In this document: positions 56,929-64,000 of the stretch, one piece after another | Layout of the letters: each line of letters opens with the position of its first letter | Position numbering within the stretch: the stretch's first letter is position 1 | Origin: Snodgrassella gandavensis | GTDB lineage: Bacteria > Pseudomonadota > Gammaproteobacteria > Burkholderiales > Neisseriaceae | Reading direction: 5' to 3' | Length of the DNA stretch: 64,000 bases | NCBI RefSeq assembly: GCF_914768025.1 | Contig: NZ_CAJZCE010000010.1 | Span: 1 to 64,000 of the forward strand | Notes under the pieces: model-generated | The model's input: the letters and a program-made list of their open reading frames with translations, nothing else | What the model was told of the DNA's origin: nothing | Databases searched by the model: none | Translations under genes and position numbers: made by a program

Positions 56929-57833
56929 CAATATCGCCCCTGCGTACGCCGGCTCAAACGCCATTGCCATAAATTCAGCATAAATAAAATAATAAAAGAA
57001 ATAATCAGCATAAATAACGCTACCGCTGCTGCGGCCGGTAAATCAAACAGTTCAAACTTACTGACAATAATCAGTGGCAGAATTTCCGATTTAAACGGTA
57101 CATTTCCTGCTATAAAAATGACTGAACCATACTCGCCAGTGGCACGGGCAAAAGCCATACCTGCACCCATTACCAGCGCGGGCAAAACCTCCGGTAACAG
57201 CACTCTGAATATAATTGTTAATCTGGATGCACCCAATATCACTGCCGCCTCTTCATATTCTCCCGACAACTCAGCCAATACCGGCTGTACAGCCCGCACC
57301 ACAAACGGCAAGCTAACCAGTAGTAATGCCAGCCAAATACCTGTCGGCGTAAATGCTATCTGCCAGCCGAATCGGGCAAATATTGCACCTATCCAGCCAG
57401 TGGGTGCATATAAAGTAGCCAGAGCTACCCCTGTTACCGCTGTCGGTAATGCAAATGGTAAATCCACCAGAGCATTGACCAAATCTTTGCCGCAGAAGTG
57501 ATAGCGCACCAGCACCCATGCCACTAACGTCCCCAGCAGTACACTGGCCAGCATCGCCAGTAAAGACATTTTCAGCGTCAGCCATACCGCAGCAAGCGTC
57601 CGCTGCTCGAAAATTACCCGCACAAAACCCTGCCAGCCCAAATCAGTAACCGTCCATACCAGCATCGCAAATGGTAATAACACCAGTAATGACAGCGATA
57701 GCACACTCACACCCAGACTAAGCGTAAAACCGGGCAATACAGATGGCTGCTTCAATAACAGCATAACTTTTTCTCCCATAGACCCGACAGGCACCAATAA
57801 CGCCGGCAGCAGCACGGTAAAAAATACCGACAC
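56928..57833 (-). CDS. cysT: Sulfate ABC transporter permease CysT/CysU
   Basis: ...PSVLPGFTLSLGVSVLSLSLLVLLPFAML...GAGMAFARATGEYGSVIFIAGNVPFKSEILPLIIVSKFELFD. Confidence 0.95.
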   Translation of the reverse strand: MSVFFTVLLPALLVPVGSMGEKVMLLLKQPSVLPGFTLSLGVSVLSLSLLVLLPFAMLVWTVTDLGWQGFVRVIFEQRTLAAVWLTLKMSLLAMLASVLLGTLVAWVLVRYHFCGKDLVNALVDLPFALPTAVTGVALATLYAPTGWIGAIFARFGWQIAFTPTGIWLALLLVSLPFVVRAVQPVLAELSGEYEEAAVILGASRLTIIFRVLLPEVLPALVMGAGMAFARATGEYGSVIFIAGNVPFKSEILPLIIVSKFELFDLPAAAAVALFMLIISFIILFMLNLWQWRLSRRTQGRY

Positions 57834-58114
57834 AAATTGGAACCACCTTGTTCAGGCTATGTCCCAACAGCAAAATATGCCAAAATTATAAACAGAACAC
57901 ATAAAACCAAACAGCGACATCATTCTGCGGTGCTACAAGCACCAACAATATAAAAGGCCGTCCAGACAATTGAGAAAGAATATATTTTTGTAACCTAAGA
58001 AGCAGTAGTTATAACCCTTTATCAAATCAGCAGTATTGCCGGCAGAATCACCACGTAATATCATAGAGCAAGCTATTGAACATAAACATACCGATCTGCA
58101 AAAGCGAGAAAACC

Positions 58115-60817
58115 ATGCCCACACCACTTCTGGACAAACACAAAGACGCTCCCCTATTGGCAGACATCAGCTTTCTGACTCAGGCATTATTTAACATCCT
58201 GCAACACGAAACTACCGCAGCCGTACAAACCGTATTACGCCAGCTACTCAATGGCAACCAGCCACAAACCACCATCCAGCAGGCACTTCCCACCCTCGAC
58301 TTGCGCCAGCAACAAGACCTGATTCGCGCTTGCAGCCTGTTTGCACAGGTATTAAACATCGCCGAAGATGCCCATCATGAACGGCGGCGACAGGCATATG
58401 AAAACAACAGCCAGCATCCCGGGCGTACCAGCTTTATTCGCGTTATCAATCAGATTCAGCAACAGCATATCAGCATCTCCGAGCTGGAACAGACCTTACA
58501 GCACACCAGCATCAGTGCCGTTCTCACCGCCCACCCCACCGAAGTACAACGCCAATGCATTCTCTGTTTCCAACGTCATATTCGTACTATCCTTAACGAG
58601 CGTAGCCATACTGGCAAACATCACAGCGAACAGTTGCAACAACAGACCGAAGCCATCCTGCTGGCCTTATGGCAGACTGACGAAACCCGTCATTTCAAAA
58701 TCAGCGTTAGCGATGAAATCTACAACAGCGTAACCTATTTTCCATTAAGCTTTTTCAAAGCCGTACCTGCGCTGTATCGCAAGCTGCAACAGCAACTTGC
58801 CAGCGTCTACCCGCAAGCCAGCCTGCCCAACGTACTCAGCATAGGTGGCTGGGTTGGCGGCGATCGTGACGGCAACCCCTTTGTCAATGCCGATACATTA
58901 CAGGAAGCTTTCACCTTTCAGGCTAATACCCTGTTGCAGCATTATCACCAGTGTCTGGATGAACTGCATCAACTACTGCCCCTGTCATCCCGCCGCGTTC
59001 AGGTTGATCATACCGTTCTCCAGATGGCCGAACAGTCACCGGACACCGCCACTGCACATAAAGAAGAACCTTATCGGCGTGCCCTCACCTATATACAGGC
59101 ACGCCTCCATGCCACAGCACAACAACTAGGTATCCAACCAGACTGCCCCCATTACAGCTTGTCCCCCTATCAACAGCCGGCAGAACTCCTACAGGAACTC
59201 AACAATATCGCCAGCTCGCTGCAACAAAATGGCAGTGCCCTGCTCAGCCATGGCAAACTGACTGATCTGATTCGTTCTGTTTCCCTGTTTGGCTTTCATC
59301 TCATGCCCATAGACTTACGCCAGCATGCGGGCAAACATGCCGAAGTTGTGGCCGAACTGTTTACCCATGCCGGTCTTGAAGCTTTCCAGACCTTAAGCGA
59401 AGCAGCCAAACAACGCGTACTGTTACGCGAGCTGAGCACCCAGCGCCCCCTGTATAGCCCTTATATCCAGTATAGCCCCCATACCATGCGCGAACTGGCT
59501 ATTTTCCAAACCGCTGCCAGCATCAAAAATCACTATGGTGAAACAGCCATCAACCAGTTCATCATCTCTAATACCGAAACCGTTAGCGACATACTGGTAG
59601 TCGCATTACTGCTTAAAGAAACCGGCCTGCTGACTATCAGCAACGAAAAACCCACCAGCCGTATCAACATCGTTCCCCTATTTGAGACCATCGATGCCCT
59701 GCACAATTGCCTCGGCATCATGGATAACCTGTTCAACCTGCCGTGGTACCGTGCATTCCTGCACAGCCGCGACAACCTGCAAGAAATCATGCTGGGTTAC
59801 TCCGACAGCAATAAAGATGGCGGTTACGTCACCAGCCAGTGGTCACTGTATCAGGCAGAATCCAGACTGGTACAACTGTTTGACCGCCATCATATCCGCC
59901 TGCGTCTGTTTCATGGCCGTGGCGGCAGCGTTGGTCGTGGCGGAGGACCTTCTTTCGATGCTATCATGGCGCAGCCAGCCGGCAGCGTAGCCGGACAGAT
60001 ACGCATTACCGAACAGGGTGAAGTCATCACCGCCAAATACGCCGACCCCACCAACGCCGAACGCAATCTCGAAGCACTGATTGCCGCCACCCTCGAAGCC
60101 ACCGTATTACCACCCCAGAACAGTGAGCCCGACAGCAAACTGATGGATGCACTGTCTGCCAGTGCATTCAAATACTATCGCCAGCTAATTACCTTTCCCG
60201 GATTTATTGACTACTTCCTGCAAACCAGCCCGATTCAGGAAATTGCCAGCCTCAATATCGGCAGCCGTCCGGCCAGCCGTAAAACACTGGCCAGAATTCA
60301 GGATTTACGCGCCATTCCGTGGGTATTTTCCTGGACCCAGAATCGCCTCATGCTACCAGCATGGTATGGTTTTGGCAGTGCCGTAGCCGACCTCATCGAA
60401 CAGGACAGCAGCAATCTGCAACGCTTACAGCAACAGGCACAACACAGCCCCTTTTTCCAGACCATGCTTTCCAACATGGATCAGGTAATGGCCAAAGCCG
60501 ATCTCACCATTGCCAAAGCCTATATCAGCCTTGCCACTGATCAGCAAGTCGCCCAAACCATTTACACCATGTTGGCGAATGAATTTGAGCGCAGCCGACA
60601 AGCCTTACTCAACATCCTGCAACGCCAACACTACCTGAGCGACAACCGTACACTGGCGCGTTCACTGGCCTTGCGCATCCCCTATTTGAACACCCTGAAC
60701 TGGCTTCAGGTTCATTTGCTGCAACAACTGCGCCAGCAACCGGATAACAGCGAAATACTCCAGCTTATCCACCTGACCATTAACGGTATTGCTCAGGGAT
60801 TGCGTAATACCGGCTAA
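58115..60817 (+). CDS. ppc: Phosphoenolpyruvate carboxylase
   Basis: VLTAHPTEVQRQCILCFQR...SIGGWVGGDRDGNPFVNADT...MLGYSDSNKDGGYVTSQWSLYQAE...FHGRGGSVGRGGGPSFDAIMAQP. Confidence 0.97.
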   Translation: MPTPLLDKHKDAPLLADISFLTQALFNILQHETTAAVQTVLRQLLNGNQPQTTIQQALPTLDLRQQQDLIRACSLFAQVLNIAEDAHHERRRQAYENNSQHPGRTSFIRVINQIQQQHISISELEQTLQHTSISAVLTAHPTEVQRQCILCFQRHIRTILNERSHTGKHHSEQLQQQTEAILLALWQTDETRHFKISVSDEIYNSVTYFPLSFFKAVPALYRKLQQQLASVYPQASLPNVLSIGGWVGGDRDGNPFVNADTLQEAFTFQANTLLQHYHQCLDELHQLLPLSSRRVQVDHTVLQMAEQSPDTATAHKEEPYRRALTYIQARLHATAQQLGIQPDCPHYSLSPYQQPAELLQELNNIASSLQQNGSALLSHGKLTDLIRSVSLFGFHLMPIDLRQHAGKHAEVVAELFTHAGLEAFQTLSEAAKQRVLLRELSTQRPLYSPYIQYSPHTMRELAIFQTAASIKNHYGETAINQFIISNTETVSDILVVALLLKETGLLTISNEKPTSRINIVPLFETIDALHNCLGIMDNLFNLPWYRAFLHSRDNLQEIMLGYSDSNKDGGYVTSQWSLYQAESRLVQLFDRHHIRLRLFHGRGGSVGRGGGPSFDAIMAQPAGSVAGQIRITEQGEVITAKYADPTNAERNLEALIAATLEATVLPPQNSEPDSKLMDALSASAFKYYRQLITFPGFIDYFLQTSPIQEIASLNIGSRPASRKTLARIQDLRAIPWVFSWTQNRLMLPAWYGFGSAVADLIEQDSSNLQRLQQQAQHSPFFQTMLSNMDQVMAKADLTIAKAYISLATDQQVAQTIYTMLANEFERSRQALLNILQRQHYLSDNRTLARSLALRIPYLNTLNWLQVHLLQQLRQQPDNSEILQLIHLTINGIAQGLRNTG

Positions 60818-61021
60818 CATCAGTCAAAGCGGCGGACAGCACCATCTGCGCCTGTCCGCCTATCAACTTTCTACCTGCCAAACTACGCCCAATCCGGCAT
60901 TTACATTTCTATCATGAATAAGGTATTTAAATACCCAGATAAAAAACCATGCATAAATTGCACAACAAAAACAAAACCATAAATACCCTCAGCAAAAACC
61001 ACCATAACCCCACGTCAGTCG

Positions 61022-61050
61022 CTTGAAATAGCGCCACAACGACCCAATTT
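61022..61050 (+). promoter_or_regulatory. Sigma-32 (RpoH)-type promoter upstream of grpE
   Basis: CTTGAAA-N14-CCCAATTT, 36 nt upstream of the grpE ATG. Confidence 0.7.
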
Positions 61051-61085
61051 AATCAAATAATTCACCTTTTTGCCGAGGAAAAAAC

Positions 61086-61634
61086 ATGCAACCGGAAAAC
61101 AACACTGAAAACGAAACTCAGATTAACGATAACACCGAAACCACAGAACCAACTGTTGCCCCCGAAGCCTCCATCGAAGACTTACAGGAACGTATTAACG
61201 AGCTTGAAGGACAACTCAAAGACGAACAACTGCGTGCACTCGCAACCGAACAGAACCTGCGTCGCCGCCATCAGGAAGAGCTCGAAAGCGCGCACAAATT
61301 TGCCGGCCAGAAATTTGCCAGTGCCATGCTGCCGGTCAAAGACTATCTGGAAATGGCACTGCAAGACCAGAGCGGCAACTTTGATGCCCTGAAAATGGGC
61401 GTACAAATGACCCTCACCGAATTACAAAAAGCTTTTGACCAGTCTAACGTTAAAGAAATCGCCCCAAAAGCCGGTGATAAACTTGACCCACACCGCCATC
61501 AGGCTTTGCAAAGCGTAGACAGCGAACAGGAACCCAACACCGTGGTTTCCATTATGAAAAAAGGCTATACCCTTGCCGACCGCGTATTACGCCCAGCCAT
61601 GGTAACCGTAGCCAAAGCGGCTGACGCAGAGTAA
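61086..61634 (+). CDS. grpE: Nucleotide exchange factor GrpE
   Basis: ...QLRALATEQNLRRRHQEELESAHKFAGQKFASAMLPVKDYLEMALQ...HRHQALQSVDSEQEPNTVVSIMKKGYTLADRVLRPAMVTVAK. Confidence 0.96.
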   Translation: MQPENNTENETQINDNTETTEPTVAPEASIEDLQERINELEGQLKDEQLRALATEQNLRRRHQEELESAHKFAGQKFASAMLPVKDYLEMALQDQSGNFDALKMGVQMTLTELQKAFDQSNVKEIAPKAGDKLDPHRHQALQSVDSEQEPNTVVSIMKKGYTLADRVLRPAMVTVAKAADAE

Positions 61635-61648
61635 ATCCGCGTACACAA

Positions 61649-61680
61649 AAACCGTCAGACACACCATTGTCTGACGGTTT
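61649..61680 (+). terminator. Rho-independent terminator downstream of grpE
   Basis: aaaccgtcagaca-caccat-tgtctgacggttt. Confidence 0.85.
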
Positions 61681-61777
61681 ATATATAATATCCCTGCCCA
61701 ATTACATTTTTTTCGAAGAGCAAAAAAACAACATGCCGCTCCGGCTATCCATCTGAGCAGTAAAACTACACCTGAAA

Positions 61778-62197
61778 TTATTGCTCAGCAATCACATCAA
61801 TAAACACCAGCGGCTCCTTACCTATATTGGCCAAAGCATGCGATTGCCCTTTACGCGCAATTGTCACATCACCAGCCGTAACTTGATAAGACTTACCATC
61901 AGAATCAGTAAACAGACCTATCCCCGAAACAATAATATAAGTATCCTCATTATGCTCATGCCGATGAAAACCAATTGAATCACCCGGCTGCAACGTCATC
62001 CAGCCAATCTCCTTGATCGCCTCATCCCTCTTTGCCGCATCTCGTCTGAATGCAAACTGCCCATACAAAGTGCCCTTACCACCTGCTGCGGCATCGCGAT
62101 TAAAACCAATCAATTCATCTTTTGAATACACATCAGCCCATACCGTACTGGCCATAGCGGCCAGCATCAGTGCAAGCAACCATCTAGCTAACATCAT
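61778..62197 (-). CDS. Exported cupin-domain protein
   Basis: Signal-peptide-like MMLARWLLALMLAAMASTVWA; cupin GDSIGFHRHEHNEDTYIIVSGIGLFTDSDGKSYQVTAGDVTIARKGQSHALAN. Confidence 0.85.
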   Translation of the reverse strand: MMLARWLLALMLAAMASTVWADVYSKDELIGFNRDAAAGGKGTLYGQFAFRRDAAKRDEAIKEIGWMTLQPGDSIGFHRHEHNEDTYIIVSGIGLFTDSDGKSYQVTAGDVTIARKGQSHALANIGKEPLVFIDVIAEQ

Positions 62198-62216
62198 TCC
62201 ACCTCCATATCAAAAG

Positions 62217-62918
62217 TCACTTATAATCCGGCCATACTTTTTCAGCAGCAAGCCGGGTAACATTACACACCAGTATTACTTCACACGCTCCCGCTCCCCT
62301 GTCAGTGCGTGACAATGACGATACCACATACCTATTTCCCATATCGACCCTAACCAGCCAACCATCCACACGGACATTATCCCCAACCTTAATACCGCTA
62401 ATCTGAGCAGCTATTTTTTTATTTGCCGGAATCAAATGGACATTCGAAGCATTCAGGTACATATCATCATAAGAATATGGCATAGAGCCCCCATCTTTAG
62501 TGCCGGCAATACCACCAAAACGGGCTCTCTGCTCAAATTTCAGACGCTTTACTACCTTTTCATTAGCCATAAACCCCCACCCCACAAACCAGTCAATTGC
62601 AGAGATACTAGCGGATTCATCATAAAGATAAGCAGCGCGATGTAGTACACGTGCGGGCATACTAAATCCGGCCAAAGGAGTCATTTTCACCTTTGGCAAC
62701 ACAAACGGCTGCATTCCTTTTGGTATTTCTGTTTGCAATGGTTCATCACCCGTAGCCATCGGCGGAAACTGCGAACAATCCACACCATCATTTAAATATG
62801 TTGGCATAACCACCCGTGGTGAATAAGGTGAAAATCGCCACCAGCCAACACATAATAATAAAATACCTATCAATAACTTCCGATATTGATAAAAAAAATC
62901 CATGGCAAACCTAAGCAA
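62217..62918 (-). CDS. Membrane-anchored protein of unknown function
   Basis: 233 aa with one N-terminal TM segment (LLIGILLLCVGWWRF) and a soluble domain; no family recognised. Confidence 0.7.
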   Translation of the reverse strand: MLRFAMDFFYQYRKLLIGILLLCVGWWRFSPYSPRVVMPTYLNDGVDCSQFPPMATGDEPLQTEIPKGMQPFVLPKVKMTPLAGFSMPARVLHRAAYLYDESASISAIDWFVGWGFMANEKVVKRLKFEQRARFGGIAGTKDGGSMPYSYDDMYLNASNVHLIPANKKIAAQISGIKVGDNVRVDGWLVRVDMGNRYVVSSLSRTDRGAGACEVILVCNVTRLAAEKVWPDYK

Positions 62919-63157
62919 GAATATTCAATCCAGATTTTAGTTCTATACCAAAAATAATATTTTTATCTTAACAACTGACAAAATTAATAGTAAATAAATA
63001 TTAAAAATAAACGTTCTAAGTGTATAGCTCCCTCCTAAAAGAAACAAACACATAATCAATCTGGCTGATTATTAACTTTAATTGTTCTTTGTTCTTGCTT
63101 ATCACCAGTTAATCAAGTATAAACACATAACACCGATATTACCTTATACTGTAAAAA

Positions 63158-64000
63158 ATGATAAAATCCATGCGCTTATCAAGCCTATTTTTTATTTTTA
63201 TCTGCATAGCCATAAAAATGGCTATGGCAAAAGAAGTAGTATTACCGGTAACCTTTACCAAAGATCCCCATATTGCCAAAGTAGTCTTAAATATCAATGG
63301 CAAACCAAGCCAGTTTCAGCTTGATACAGGTTCACAGACAGCCTTGCATTTACCGCTAAATACACTGCAACAACTGCCAGATACGACCAAAAACCAAAAT
63401 ACCAATAAAAGTCTGGATTTAAGCGGAAAAATTAATGAAACACAAAAATTTCTGATAAAACATCTAGATATTAACGGGCTTAACTTTGACAACATCAATG
63501 CAGAAGAACTGAAACCATGGGGCTGGAGTTATTCCAGTACTGAGGAACAGGCACCTGCACCAGATGACAACCTGCCAGTTATCGGTTTGCCACTCTTTCA
63601 GAATCACATCCTTACTCTGGATTTTGCGCACAAAAAAATCATAATCGATGATGGTCAGGATTCTGCCCAGATAAACCAGCAATGGATTGCTTTCCCCTAC
63701 AACATTCATCCCAAAGAAGGCATTATCATCAATCTTACCGACCAGAAAAAACCATACAGCCTAGTTCTGGATACCGGTGCATCAATGACCTTTATCAAAG
63801 GCAAATCACTGCCAGCATCATTCAACAACAGCAATAAAACACCCGCAGCCAAATCTGAAGAAGCCACACTGCGGCTGAATAAAAAAGGCAATCCCCAGAC
63901 AGTTAAAATCATTCTGACTAACCCATCCATCCGTAAAATCCCCATTCAGGCGGCTATTATGGACGGTATGCCGGACCAATTTGAATCAGACGGCTTACTT
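63158..64000 (+). CDS. Exported retropepsin-like/aspartyl protease family protein, C-terminus beyond the window
   Basis: Open frame from ATG 63158 to the window end, 281 codons. Signal peptide MIKSMRLSSLFFIFICIAIKMAMA; two DTG motifs, FQLDTGSQTALHLP and LVLDTGASMTFIKG; ends DQFESDGLL. Absent from the ORF track because no stop codon lies in the window. Confidence 0.8.
   Translation, partial: MIKSMRLSSLFFIFICIAIKMAMAKEVVLPVTFTKDPHIAKVVLNINGKPSQFQLDTGSQTALHLPLNTLQQLPDTTKNQNTNKSLDLSGKINETQKFLIKHLDINGLNFDNINAEELKPWGWSYSSTEEQAPAPDDNLPVIGLPLFQNHILTLDFAHKKIIIDDGQDSAQINQQWIAFPYNIHPKEGIIINLTDQKKPYSLVLDTGASMTFIKGKSLPASFNNSNKTPAAKSEEATLRLNKKGNPQTVKIILTNPSIRKIPIQAAIMDGMPDQFESDGLL

Overview
This 64 kb window looks like a beta-proteobacterial, Neisseriaceae-type chromosome. 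The gene content and order fit a Snodgrassella/Kingella-like organism, but the species is inferred and was not tested. The left 24 kb is the minus-strand str/rif translation-transcription block: rpsL-rpsG-fusA-tufA-rpsJ, rplKAJL-rpoBC, secE-nusG, and tufB with Trp/Thr/Gly/Tyr tRNAs, followed by ferredoxin, rsmD, topA, smg and dprA. The middle carries housekeeping and type IV pilus genes (pilT, a pilU-like gene, pilB-pilC-pilD), yggS, proC, yggT, dksA, rnhB, lpxB, His/Arg/Pro tRNAs, folD, gap, an M61 peptidase and recJ. The right third holds coaE-zapD-yacG, an ABC exporter, a BolA family gene, murA, cysTWA, ppc, grpE and a small accessory tail of exported or membrane proteins. An IS3-type transposase remnant touches the left edge, and a decayed YfbK-like vWA gene lies at about 32.7-33.4 kb. 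I found no convincing new multigene defence or mobile system, CRISPR array or prophage. The most useful second-look items are: two tuf copies whose identity appears to start and stop at the ORF boundaries; a GAPDH with GapB/NADP-type coenzyme-site residues; a PilU-like ATPase with a long low-complexity N-terminal extension; DUS-like terminator stems; structured leaders (rplJ, rplK, dksA); a heat-shock-type promoter before grpE; the vWA pseudogene; and a double-DTG aspartic-protease-like protein running off the right edge.
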